From the NCBI RefSeq assembly GCF_004216915.1, contig NZ_SGXD01000002.1, forward strand, positions 806,001-870,000: a stretch of 64,000 nucleotides of DNA. The letters are read 5' to 3'. This document shows positions 52,743 to 61,934 of the stretch, one piece after another (position 1 is the stretch's first letter; each line of letters begins with the position of its first letter). The DNA comes from Motilibacter rhizosphaerae (GTDB lineage Bacteria > Actinomycetota > Actinomycetes > Motilibacterales > Motilibacteraceae). Made by a program: the position numbers and the translations under genes. The notes under the pieces were generated by a model. That model worked only from the letters and a program-made list of their open reading frames with translations, was not told the DNA's origin and did no database searches.

Positions 52743-53597
52743 ATGAGCGCGCTGCCGGGCCCGGTCGTCACCGGCGAGGCGGTCCCGCTCGACCTGCGGC
52801 CCGCGACCTTCCTCACCCGCGGCATCGCCGCCGCGCTCGACGTCGCGCTCCAGGTGGCGCTGCTCCTCGGGCTCGTCACCCTCGTCGCGCTCGTCGGCGA
52901 CGTCGTGGACGACGCCGTCCTCGCGGGGCTGGTCGTGCTCGCCGTGGTCGCCGTCTTCGTCGGCGAGCCCGTCCTCCTCGAGACCGTCACCGGAGGGCGC
53001 AGCCTCGGCAAGCTCGCCCTGGGGCTGCGCGTGGTGGGCGACGACGGCTCCCCCGTCCGCCCCCGGCAGAGCATCGTCCGCGCGCTCGTGGGCTTCGGCG
53101 AGCTCTGGCTCACCTCCGGCGTCGTGGCGCTCGTCGCCTCCGCCGCCTCGGCGCGCGGCAAGCGCGTGGGCGACCACCTCGCCGGGACCGTGGTCCTGCG
53201 CGAGCGGGTGCCGCGGGCGCGGGCCGCCGTGGACGCCCACCCCGGCGTACCGCCCGCGTGGTCCGCGGCGCTCGACCTGTCCGGGCTGCCGGACGCGCTC
53301 GCGCAGGAGGCGCGGACGTTCCTGGGCCGCACCGCCGACCTGCTGCCCGACCGGCGGGCGGCGCTCGGCGCGCGCTACGCGACAGCGGTCGCCGAGCGGG
53401 TGACCCCGGCGCCGCTGCCCGGCATGCCGCCGGAGGCCTACCTCGCCGCCGTGCTCGCCGAGCGGCGCCGCCGGGAGCTCGCGCGCCTGGCCGGGAGCAC
53501 CGCGGTGCCTGCGTCGCCCGTCCTGCCCCCGCTGCCGGCTCCAGCACCGCCCGCGCCCTCGCCGCCCGGCGCCGGCGGCTTCGCGCCGCCCGTCTGA
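52743..53597 (+). CDS. RDD family membrane protein
   Basis: 284 residues from ATG. RDD domain (about 20-150) with ATFLTRGIAAALDVALQVALLLGL, the conserved second-half motif GGRSLGKLALGLRVVGDDGSPVRPRQSIVRAL and KRVGDHLAGTVVL, giving about three membrane helices. The following cytosolic part (about 155-250) is helical and the last 35 residues are a Pro/Ala-rich tail that overlaps the antisense YczE-like gene by 160 nt. Rv3695-type gene of the MoxR cluster; transport or complex-scaffold function unknown. Confidence 0.9.
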   Translation: MSALPGPVVTGEAVPLDLRPATFLTRGIAAALDVALQVALLLGLVTLVALVGDVVDDAVLAGLVVLAVVAVFVGEPVLLETVTGGRSLGKLALGLRVVGDDGSPVRPRQSIVRALVGFGELWLTSGVVALVASAASARGKRVGDHLAGTVVLRERVPRARAAVDAHPGVPPAWSAALDLSGLPDALAQEARTFLGRTADLLPDRRAALGARYATAVAERVTPAPLPGMPPEAYLAAVLAERRRRELARLAGSTAVPASPVLPPLPAPAPPAPSPPGAGGFAPPV

Positions 53598-54166
53598 GGG
53601 GCGCGGGCGAGCAGCGGCAGCAGCCGGTGGACGAGCGGGCCGATCGCCACCGCGTACGCCACGGTGCCGATGCCGGCGGTGCCGCCCAGCAGCACGCCGG
53701 TGACGAGGACGGTGACCTCGACCGCGGTGCGGACCCGCCACAGCGGCAGGCCCCGCTCGGCCAGGCCCAGGCTCAGCCCGTCGCGCGGTCCGGTGCCGAG
53801 CCCCGCGCCGACGTACGCCGCGGTGGCCACCGCGTTGAGCAGCACCCCGGCGACGAGCAGCGCGCCCCGCGCGACGAGCCCGTGCGCGTGCGGCAGCTCG
53901 CGCAGCGCGAGGTCGAGGAACGGCCCGATGAGCGCGACGTTGAGCACGGTCCCGAGCCCGGGGCGCCGCCGCAGCGGCAGCCAGAGCAGGAGCACGGCGA
54001 CGCCGACGAGGTTGGTGACGACGCCGATGCTGAGCCCGCTCTGCCGCGCGAGTCCCTGGTGCAGCGCGGTCCACGGGTCGAGGCCGAGCCCCGCCCGGAC
54101 GAGCAGGGCGTCGGAGAGGCCGTACGCCGCGAGGCCGGCGAGGAGCTGGGCGAGGCGGGAGGTCAC
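53438..54166 (-). CDS. YczE/YitT-like membrane protein
   Basis: 242 residues from GTG with AGGA 9 nt upstream. About five membrane helices (GLAAYGLSDALLVRAGLGLDPWTALHQGLARQSGLSIGVVTNLVGVAVLLLWLPL and VGAGLGTGPRDGLSLGLAERGLPLWRVRTAVEVTVLVTGVLLGGTAGIGTVAYAVAIGPLVH), characteristic of YczE/YyaS-type transporters of unknown substrate. The last ~55 residues are a low-complexity Gly/Ala/Arg tail antisense to the 3' end of the RDD gene. It is last in the merR-ahcY-paralogue series on the minus strand, 61 nt after the paralogue. Confidence 0.82.
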   Translation of the reverse strand: MTSRLAQLLAGLAAYGLSDALLVRAGLGLDPWTALHQGLARQSGLSIGVVTNLVGVAVLLLWLPLRRRPGLGTVLNVALIGPFLDLALRELPHAHGLVARGALLVAGVLLNAVATAAYVGAGLGTGPRDGLSLGLAERGLPLWRVRTAVEVTVLVTGVLLGGTAGIGTVAYAVAIGPLVHRLLPLLARAPQTGGAKPPAPGGEGAGGAGAGSGGRTGDAGTAVLPARRASSRRRRSASTAAR

Positions 54167-54227
54167 CCTGCCATCCTGCTGACCGACCAGCCAGGCGGAC
54201 AGGGCCAATGCCGCGCGAGTGGCCCGA

Positions 54228-55457
54228 TCAGGAGCCCGACCGCCAGGAGGAGAGGTACGCCCGCTGCTCCTCGCTGAGCACGTCCACGCGTACGGAGAGC
54301 GCTGCCAGCGCGAGCTCGGCGACGCGGGCGTCGAGCTCCGGAGGGACGGGGAGCACGGCCGCGCGCTCCGGGTGCTGCTCGACGAGCCAGCGCACGACCA
54401 GCGCCTGCAGCGCGAAAGCGACGTCCATGGCCTCGGGCGGCGACCCCTCAGCGGCGGCGAGCCCTGCCACGCGGCCCTCGGCGAGGACGCTGACCCGCCG
54501 GCCGTCGGGCAGCTGCCACGTGTCGAGCGAGGGTCGTACGCGGGGCAGCCTCGTCCCCGCGGCGGCCACGGCCGCGACGTCCACCTCGACGTCGAAGTGC
54601 CCGGCGTTGACCAGCACGACACCGTCGCGCAGCAGCGGCACGTGCTCGGCCGCGACGACGCCGATGCCTCCGGTCGCGGTGACGACGAGGTCGGCCTCGC
54701 GCACGGCGTCGGCCATGGGCAGCACGCGGTGGCCCTCGAGGACGGCCTCGAGCGCGGCGACCGGGTCGACCTCGGTGACGACCACGTGGGCGCCCATGCC
54801 GCGCAGCCGGGTGGCGACGGCGCGGCCGACGTCGCCGTAGCCCGCCACCACGGCCGTCTTGCCGGCGATGAGCAGCCCGCTGCCGCGCAGCAGCGCGTCG
54901 ACCGTGGCCTGGCCGCTGCCCCACCGGGTGTCGACGACGCGGCGTACGCGGCTGCCGTCCACGGCGACGACGGGCAGCCGGAGCAGGCCCTCGGCCGCCA
55001 GCCGCCGGAGGCGCAGCGCGCCGCTCGCCGTCTGCTCGCTCGCGGCGAGCGGGACCGCCGCGAGCAGGTCGGCGCGCTCGTCGTGCAGGGTGCTGAGCAG
55101 GTCGCAGCCGTCGTCGAGCAGCACGCCGCAGCGCGCGTCCGCCAGCTCGTCGAGCGTGCCGCGCAGGGCGGCGTAGTAGTCGTCGCGCGACGCGCCGCGG
55201 CGCGCCCGCACCGCGACGCCGGCCGCGTGCAGTGCCCGCGCCACGTCGTCCTGCGTCGACAGCGGGTTCGACGAGCAGAGGGCCACCGCGGCACCGGCCG
55301 CCTGGAGCGCCAGGACGAGGACCGCCGTCTCGGCGGTCACCGGCAGGCACGCGGCGACGGCCACCCCCTCGAGGGGGCGCTCCTGCGCCCACCGGTCCCG
55401 CAACGCCGACAGCACGGGCATCGAGCGGGCGGAGTGCTCGATGCGCCGTGCTGTCAT
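54228..55457 (-). CDS. Degenerate S-adenosylhomocysteine hydrolase-like protein
   Basis: 409 residues from ATG. Clearly an adenosylhomocysteinase homologue: CLPVTAETAVLVLALQAAGA, CSSNPLSTQDDVA, LLDDGCDLL, the NAD-binding VAGYGDVGRAVATRLRGMGAHVVVTE (about 203-225) and VLVNAGHFDVEVDV. Catalytic positions differ from the normal enzyme next door: the CLHMT His becomes Pro, the VTK lysine becomes Arg, the FDN Asn becomes Thr, the GHPSF His becomes Ser, and the C-terminal PFKPDHYRY tail is absent. It probably binds NAD but is unlikely to hydrolyse SAH; a regulatory partner of AhcY, like mammalian AHCYL1, is one possibility. Alternatives are a distinct substrate or decay. 52 nt after ahcY. Confidence 0.85.
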   Translation of the reverse strand: MTARRIEHSARSMPVLSALRDRWAQERPLEGVAVAACLPVTAETAVLVLALQAAGAAVALCSSNPLSTQDDVARALHAAGVAVRARRGASRDDYYAALRGTLDELADARCGVLLDDGCDLLSTLHDERADLLAAVPLAASEQTASGALRLRRLAAEGLLRLPVVAVDGSRVRRVVDTRWGSGQATVDALLRGSGLLIAGKTAVVAGYGDVGRAVATRLRGMGAHVVVTEVDPVAALEAVLEGHRVLPMADAVREADLVVTATGGIGVVAAEHVPLLRDGVVLVNAGHFDVEVDVAAVAAAGTRLPRVRPSLDTWQLPDGRRVSVLAEGRVAGLAAAEGSPPEAMDVAFALQALVVRWLVEQHPERAAVLPVPPELDARVAELALAALSVRVDVLSEEQRAYLSSWRSGS

Positions 55458-55509
55458 GACGCGGACCTGCTGGTCAGTGTGCGGATCGGAAGGGGATCGG
55501 CAGCAGGGA

Positions 55510-56987
<1,478 letters not shown>

Positions 56988-56991
<4 letters not shown>

Positions 56992-57446
56992 GCGGGAGGC
57001 TCCCCTGCTTCCGGGTGGAGGGCTGGTGCTGGTTCTTCTGCTGGGCCGGCTGCTGCATCGGCAGCTCCCGCCCGCTCCTTGACAGTGTCGCGTGAACCTT
57101 GGCCGGGGCGCAACAGGCGGGCGGAGCGCTCCTGCTCCCACCGCAGCGCCTCGAGCGCCGGTCCCTCGGCCTCCGGCACGCCGTCGAGCCACTCGTCGAC
57201 CGCCGCCGCGAGCGCCCGGTCGCGGCGCAGCCGCAGCGCGCTGGCCACCTCGGCGAGCTCGAGGCCCGTCTCGTCGAGCAGCGCGCGCAGGCTGCGCAGG
57301 CGCTCGAGCTCCGCGGGGCCGTAGAGCCGGTAGCCGGCGGCCGAGCGCTCGGGACGGACGAGGTCGCGCGCCTCGAGGTAGCGCAGCATGCGCGGCGACC
57401 AGCCCGACGCGGCCGCGGCGTCCTGCACAGTGGCGGCGCGCTCCAT
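56988..57446 (-). CDS. MerR-family regulator translationally coupled to ahcY
   Basis: 152 residues from ATG. N-terminal MerR HTH and wing (about 6-70: [62 protein letters not shown]), a helix for dimerisation, then an effector region of about 50 residues lacking metal-binding cysteines; the C-terminus is Pro/Ala-rich and disordered ([16 protein letters not shown]). It overlaps the ahcY start by ATGA, an arrangement that suggests it controls its own operon and perhaps senses SAH, adenosine or homocysteine. A TAGGGT hexamer 6 nt upstream and a long dyad point to self-regulation. Confidence 0.9.
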
Positions 57447-57447
57447 G

Positions 57448-57481
57448 GGCCAACCCTACCACGAGCGTGTCAGGGTTGGCC
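57448..57481. promoter_or_regulatory. Extended dyad, candidate MerR operator between merR-ahcY and lysE
   Basis: GGCCAACCCT (57448-57457) and AGGGTTGGCC (57472-57481) are exact reverse complements around 14 nt, and the centre is itself dyadic (ACG-AG-CGT). It contains the leaderless merR -10 TAGGGT (57453-57458 on the minus strand) and lies 20 nt before the lysE start. A MerR-type regulator commonly binds such a spacer-overlapping dyad. Confidence 0.6.
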
Positions 57482-57501
57482 GTCCTGGGAGGCTGGTCGC
57501 C

Positions 57502-58116
57502 GTGGGCGACCTGCTGCTCGGACTCGCGCTCGGGCTGGCCGCCGGCGTCAGCCCGGGCCCGCTGCTCGTGCTCGTCGTCACCTCGACGCTGCGCGGGGGC
57601 GTCCGTGCCGGGGCGGCCGTCGCCTCCGCGCCGCTCCTCAGCGACGTCGTCGTGGTGGCCGTCGCCGTCACGCTCGCGGACGCGCTGCCCGACTGGTGGT
57701 TCGGGGCGCTGGGCTCGCTGGGTGCCGTCGTCGTCGGGTGGACCGCGCTGCAGACCTGGCGGGAGGCGCGGTACGCCGTGCTGCCCGCCCCCGGAGCCCC
57801 GTCCACGGCGCGGCGCGACCTCGTCCGCGCCGCGGGGGTGAACCTCGCCAGCCCGCACCCCTGGCTCTCCTGGCTGACCGCGCTCGGGCCGCTGACGGTG
57901 GCGGCGTGGCGGTCCAGCCCGCCCTCCGCGGTCGCGCTCGTCGCCGGCTTCTACGCCGGGCTGGTGGGGGCGAAGCTCGCGGTGAGCCTGCTCGCGGCGG
58001 GCGGACGGCGCCGGATCGGCGACGCCGGCTACCGCCGCTCGCTGCGCGCTGGCGCTCTCCTGCTGGCCGCGGCGGCGGTGGCGCTCGCCGTCGAGTTCGT
58101 GCCGCGCCTGCTCTGA
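57502..58116 (+). CDS. LysE family amino-acid exporter
   Basis: 204 residues from GTG with GGGAGG 9 nt upstream. Six membrane helices; the N-terminal [21 protein letters not shown], the basic loop [13 protein letters not shown].. and [18 protein letters not shown] in the fourth helix are LysE/RhtB-type signatures (the RhtB motif G-x-SPGP is present). It exports an amino acid or a related small molecule. Divergent from merR-ahcY across the long dyad, so its expression may respond to the same MerR protein; an export of homocysteine-related amino acids would make sense but is only inferred. Confidence 0.9.
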   Translation: MGDLLLGLALGLAAGVSPGPLLVLVVTSTLRGGVRAGAAVASAPLLSDVVVVAVAVTLADALPDWWFGALGSLGAVVVGWTALQTWREARYAVLPAPGAPSTARRDLVRAAGVNLASPHPWLSWLTALGPLTVAAWRSSPPSAVALVAGFYAGLVGAKLAVSLLAAGGRRRIGDAGYRRSLRAGALLLAAAAVALAVEFVPRLL

Positions 58117-58281
58117 CGGTGCTGCCCGTCCCAGCTGCTGGACGCGGATTCCGCAGCGCAGGACGCCCCCGCCCACGCGCTGCTACTCTGCGGCGGCGCA
58201 CGGCCGAGGGATCCACGGCGCGCGACCCCTCGCGGCGTCGACGCGGCGGGACCGGCGGACCGGCGCCCGCGCAGCGCTGCG

Positions 58282-58287
58282 TACCCT
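58282..58287 (+). promoter_or_regulatory. Possible -10 TACCCT for the amino-acid ABC importer operon
   Basis: TACCCT is followed by a short leader with the ribosome binding site CGAGGAC before the ATG at 58315. It would start the three-gene importer transcript. Confidence 0.35.
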
Positions 58288-58314
58288 GACCGGCTCCACC
58301 TCCCGAGGACCCCC

Positions 58315-59262
58315 ATGAAGCTGCGCCCCCTCGCCGCCGTCGCCGCCCTCGCCGCGCTCGCCGCCTGCGCCCAGAGCTCCTCCTCCACGGGAGCCGCGAC
58401 TCCCAGCGCCGCCGCGGGCGGCAGCTCCGCGGCCAGCGCCCCGGCCTCCGGCGCGGCGAGCGCCGCCCCCGACGCCTCCGCGGGTGGGTCGAGCGCCGCT
58501 CCCGACGCCGCCTGCGCCAAGGACTCGCTGAAGCTGCAGAAGTCCGGCGTGCTGACCGTCGGCACCGACAAGCCGGCCTACGACCCGTGGTTCAGCGACG
58601 ACGACCCGACCAACGGCAAGGGCTACGAGTCCGCCGTGGCGTACGCCGTGGCAGCGAAGCTCGGCTTCAGCCGCGACCAGGTGAAGTGGATCACCGTGCC
58701 CTTCGACGCGGTCGCAGCTCCCGGGCGCAAGAAGTTCGACGTCGACATCAACCAGGTGAGCATCACCGACGAGCGCAAGAAGGTCGTCGACTTCAGCTCG
58801 GGCTACTACGACGTCACCCAAGCGATCATCGCCCGCAAGGACTCCCCCATCGCCGGGGCCAAGACCATCGCCGACCTCAAGGGCGCGAAGCTCGGCGGCC
58901 AGATCGGCACGACGAGCCTCGACACGCTCACGGACGTCGTCAAGCCGTCGAAGAAGGTCGCGGCGTTCCGCACCAACGACATCGCGAAGGCCGCGCTGAA
59001 GAACGGTCAGATCGACGGGCTCGCCGTCGACCTGCCGACCGCGTTCTACATCACCGCCGCGGAGATCCCGGACGCGAAGATCGTCGGCCAGTTCCCGGCC
59101 AAGCCCGGTGGTGAGCAGTTCGGCATGGTCCTCGAGAAGGGCAGCGCCCTCACCAGCTGCGTCTCGCAGGCGGTCGACGCGCTGCGCGCGGACGGCACCC
59201 TGACCGAGCTCCAGCAGCAGTTCCTGGCCAAGACGGTCGGCGCCCCCGTCCTCGGCGAGTGA
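58315..59262 (+). CDS. Amino-acid ABC transporter substrate-binding lipoprotein
   Basis: 315 residues from ATG. Lipobox ALAALAAC with the acyl-Cys at 18, then an unusually long Ser/Ala/Gly/Pro linker (to about 65), then an SBP_bac_3 fold: LKLQKSGVLTVGTDKPAYDPWFSDDDPTNGKGYESAVAYAVAAKLGF, PGRKKFDVDINQVSITDERKKVVDFSSGYYDVTQAI, ADLKGAKLGGQIGTTSLD, and PGGEQFGMVLEKGSALTSCVSQAVDALRADGTLTELQQQFL. Typical of polar amino-acid or opine-type binding proteins; the ligand is unknown. It overlaps the permease gene by 4 nt. Confidence 0.93.
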   Translation: MKLRPLAAVAALAALAACAQSSSSTGAATPSAAAGGSSAASAPASGAASAAPDASAGGSSAAPDAACAKDSLKLQKSGVLTVGTDKPAYDPWFSDDDPTNGKGYESAVAYAVAAKLGFSRDQVKWITVPFDAVAAPGRKKFDVDINQVSITDERKKVVDFSSGYYDVTQAIIARKDSPIAGAKTIADLKGAKLGGQIGTTSLDTLTDVVKPSKKVAAFRTNDIAKAALKNGQIDGLAVDLPTAFYITAAEIPDAKIVGQFPAKPGGEQFGMVLEKGSALTSCVSQAVDALRADGTLTELQQQFLAKTVGAPVLGE

Positions 59263-60113
59263 GCGGTTGGGTCGCCAGCGAGCGGCAGCGCGAGCGGGAG
59301 GCGTACCGCCGCTCGCGCGCCGCCCGCTCCCGCTGGGTCGCCGGCACCCTCACCGTCGCGCTCGTCGCCGGAGTGCTGGCGGTCCTCGTCAGCTCCCCCG
59401 GCTGGCCGGCCGTGCAGCAGTCGTTCCTCAGCCCGCACTGGGCGTGGACGTCGCTGCCCGACGTCGCCGACGGGCTCTGGCTCAACGTCCGGATCATGGT
59501 CTGCTGCGAGGTGGTCATCCTCGCGCTCGGGCTGACCCTCGCGCTGATGCGCACGCTGCAGGGCCCGGTCGCGTTCCCGCTGCGGCTGTTCGCGACCGCC
59601 TACACCGACCTCTTCCGCGGCCTGCCGCTCATCCTCGTGCTACTGCTGCTCGGTCTGGGCGTGCCGGCGCTGCGGCTCACCGGCGTCACCGACTCCGTGG
59701 TGTTCTGGGGCTCGGCCGCGCTGGTGCTGACCTACTCGGCGTACGTCGCGGAGGTGTTCCGCGCCGGCATCGAGTCGGTGCACCCCTCCCAGCGCATGGC
59801 CGCCCGCTCGCTCGGGCTGTCGTACGCCCAGTCGCTGCGCCACGTCGTCCTGCCGCAGGCCGTGCGCCGGGTCGTGCCGCCGCTGCTCAACGACCTCGTC
59901 TCCCTGCAGAAGGACAGCGGCCTCGTCTCCGTGCTCGGGGTGACCGACGCCGTGCAGGCCGCGAGCATCATCAACGGCCGGACCTTCAACTTCACGCCGT
60001 ACGTCGTGGCGGGCGCGCTGTTCGTCGCCCTCACCATCCCCATGACCCGGCTCACCGATTGGCTCGCGGCCCGCTCCCAGGGCGGGGTCCGCTCCACGGG
60101 AGGGCCGCTGTGA
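59259..60113 (+). CDS. Amino-acid ABC transporter permease
   Basis: 284 residues from GTG. Five to six membrane helices; the HisMQ family core is GLWLNVRIMVCCEVVILALGLTLALMRTLQGP, FRGLPLILVLLLLGLGVPALRL, AYVAEVFRAGIESVHPSQRMAARSLGLSYAQSLRHVVLPQAVRRVVPPLLNDLVSLQKDSGLVSVLGV, which contains the EAA coupling loop. One permease serves the whole transporter, presumably as a homodimer. GTGA overlaps at both ends lock it into the three-gene operon. Confidence 0.95.
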   Translation: MSGWVASERQREREAYRRSRAARSRWVAGTLTVALVAGVLAVLVSSPGWPAVQQSFLSPHWAWTSLPDVADGLWLNVRIMVCCEVVILALGLTLALMRTLQGPVAFPLRLFATAYTDLFRGLPLILVLLLLGLGVPALRLTGVTDSVVFWGSAALVLTYSAYVAEVFRAGIESVHPSQRMAARSLGLSYAQSLRHVVLPQAVRRVVPPLLNDLVSLQKDSGLVSVLGVTDAVQAASIINGRTFNFTPYVVAGALFVALTIPMTRLTDWLAARSQGGVRSTGGPL

Positions 60114-60844
60114 GCGCGCTGCTGCAGGCGCACGGGGTGCGCAAGGCCTTCGGCGACCACGTCGTGCTCGACGCTGTCGACCTCGAGGTCGCGCCGCACA
60201 CCGTCACCGCGCTCATCGGCGCCTCCGGCTCGGGCAAGTCGACGCTGCTGCGCTGCCTCAACCTGCTCGAGACCCTCGACGACGGCTGGATCGAGCTCGA
60301 GGGCGAGGACATCACCGACCCGCGGGTCGACGCCGACGCCGTGCGCCGCCGCATCGGGATCGTCTTCCAGGCCTACAACCTCTTCCCGCACCTCAGCGTG
60401 CTCGACAACTGCACGCTCGGCCCCCGCCGCGTGCTCGGCACCCCGCGCCGGGAGGCGGAGGACGAGGCCCGCCGGCTGCTCGCGCGCTTCGGGCTCGAGG
60501 ACAAGGCCGGCGCGTACCCCGACCGGCTGTCCGGCGGCCAGCAGCAGCGCGCCGCGATCGCCCGCTCGCTCGCCATGCGCCCGACCCTGCTGCTGCTCGA
60601 CGAGGTGACCTCGGCGCTCGACCCCGAGCTCGTCGGCGAGGTGCTCGACGCCGTCCGCGAGCTGCAGGCCGAGGGCATGACGATGGTGCTGGCGACCCAC
60701 GAGATGGCCTTCGCCCGCTCGGTGGCCGACCAGGTCTGCTTCCTCGAGGGCGGGCGGGTGGTCGAGCGCGGCACCGCCGAGCAGGTGCTGGGCGACCCGC
60801 AGGACGAGCGGACCCAGCGGTTCCTGCGGCGCGTCAGCGCCTGA
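60110..60844 (+). CDS. Amino-acid ABC transporter ATPase
   Basis: 244 residues from GTG. Walker A GASGSGKST (about 36-44), Q-loop VFQAYNLFPHLSV, signature LSGGQQQRAAIARSLA, Walker B LLLLDEVTSALD and the H-loop ATHEMAF. Polar amino-acid uptake subfamily. It completes the importer with the binding protein and permease. The final codons belong to the first unit of the 26-bp tandem repeat that follows. Confidence 0.96.
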   Translation: MSALLQAHGVRKAFGDHVVLDAVDLEVAPHTVTALIGASGSGKSTLLRCLNLLETLDDGWIELEGEDITDPRVDADAVRRRIGIVFQAYNLFPHLSVLDNCTLGPRRVLGTPRREAEDEARRLLARFGLEDKAGAYPDRLSGGQQQRAAIARSLAMRPTLLLLDEVTSALDPELVGEVLDAVRELQAEGMTMVLATHEMAFARSVADQVCFLEGGRVVERGTAEQVLGDPQDERTQRFLRRVSA

Positions 60845-60959
60845 CGGGCACGAGGCGCGTCAGCGCCTGACGGGCACGAGGCGCGTCAGCGCCTGACGGG
60901 CACGAGGCGCGTCAGCGCCTGACGGGCACGAGGCGCGCCAGCGCCTGACGGGCACGTAC
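60830..60959. repeat. 26-bp tandem repeat, four exact units plus one degenerate
   Basis: Units at 60830-60855, 60856-60881, 60882-60907 and 60908-60933 are identical; 60934-60959 differs near its start and end. Each unit holds CGTCAG-CGC-CTGACG, a 6-bp stem hairpin. The array sits between the convergent ABC ATPase and CDF genes, overlapping the last codons of the former, and could act as a multi-hairpin terminator. Confidence 0.9.
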
Positions 60960-60962
60960 GGC

Positions 60963-61934
60963 TCAGTGCCCGCCCGCGGGCGGACCGACCGGCGGCAGGT
61001 CGGAGCCGCGCGCGGCGGCCTCGTCGCTCCACACGTCGGGCTCGAGGTAGATCACGCGGGCGATGGGGACGGCGGCGCGCACGGCCACCTCGGCCTCGTC
61101 GATGGCGGCGGCGACGGCCGCCGCGGTCTCGTCGTGGCGCACCGCGACCTTCGCGGCGACGAGCAGCTCCTCGGGGCCGAGGTGCATCGTGCGCATGTGG
61201 ATCACGCGCTCGACCCGCGGGCTCTGCTCGAGCGCGGCGCGGATCCGGGCGACGGACTCGGGGGACGCGGCCTCGCCGAGCAGCAGGGACTTGGTCTCGA
61301 CGGCGAGCACCGTGGCGATGACGACGAGCAGCAGGCCGATCATCCCCGTGCCCGCGGCGTCCCAGCGCCCGTCGTCCGTCACGAGCGTGAGCACGACCCC
61401 GAACAGTGCGAGGACGAGACCGGTCAGCGCCCCGGCGTCCTCGAGCAGCACGACGGGCAGCTCGGGCGCCTTCGCGGTGCGGACGAACTGCACCCACGAC
61501 TGCTCGCCCTTCGGCGCCCGCGACTCCGCGACGGCGGTCCGGAAGGAGAACGACTCGAGCGCGATCGACACGACGAGCACGACGACCGGGACCCACTTCC
61601 AGCTCTCGATCGGCTCGGGGTGCTGCCACTTGTGGACGCCCTCGTACAGCGCGAACAGCCCGCCCACGCTGAACAGCACGACGGAGACGATGAAGCCGAA
61701 GACGTAGCGCTCGCGGCCGTAGCCGAAGGGGTGCCGCTCGTCGGCCTCGCGCTGCGCGCGGCGCCCGCCGACGAGGAGGAGCAGCTGGTTGCCGGAGTCG
61801 GCGACCGAGTGGATCGCCTCCGCCAGCATCGACGACGAGCCGGTGAGCCCGAACGCGACGAACTTGGTGGCGGCGATCCCGAGGTTGGCGCCGAGGGCCG
61901 CGACGATCGCGCGGCTGCCGCCTCCGCTGCTCAC
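60963..61934 (-). CDS. Cation diffusion facilitator family transporter (ZnT9-like)
   Basis: 323 residues from GTG. Six membrane helices with HSVADSGNQLLLL (helix 2 metal site) and LLEDAGALTGLVLALFG in helix 5 in place of the classical HxxxD, as in the ZnT9-type subgroup. Loop residues RRAQREADERHPFGYGRERYVFGFI are a CDF hallmark. Cytosolic C-terminal domain from about 230. It exports a divalent metal (Zn, Mn, Co; unassigned) in exchange for protons. It overlaps the SIS gene start/stop by 4 nt. The 3' end lies just beyond the hairpin repeats. Confidence 0.9.
   Translation of the reverse strand: MSSGGGSRAIVAALGANLGIAATKFVAFGLTGSSSMLAEAIHSVADSGNQLLLLVGGRRAQREADERHPFGYGRERYVFGFIVSVVLFSVGGLFALYEGVHKWQHPEPIESWKWVPVVVLVVSIALESFSFRTAVAESRAPKGEQSWVQFVRTAKAPELPVVLLEDAGALTGLVLALFGVVLTLVTDDGRWDAAGTGMIGLLLVVIATVLAVETKSLLLGEAASPESVARIRAALEQSPRVERVIHMRTMHLGPEELLVAAKVAVRHDETAAAVAAAIDEAEVAVRAAVPIARVIYLEPDVWSDEAAARGSDLPPVGPPAGGH

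Noticed and set aside
56992-57446. SAH riboswitch before ahcY
   Set aside because: The region upstream of ahcY is the coding end of merR and shows none of the SAH aptamer core segments.
60830-60959. Possible CRISPR array
   Set aside because: Units are directly adjacent with no unique spacers and there are no cas genes nearby; it is a simple tandem repeat.
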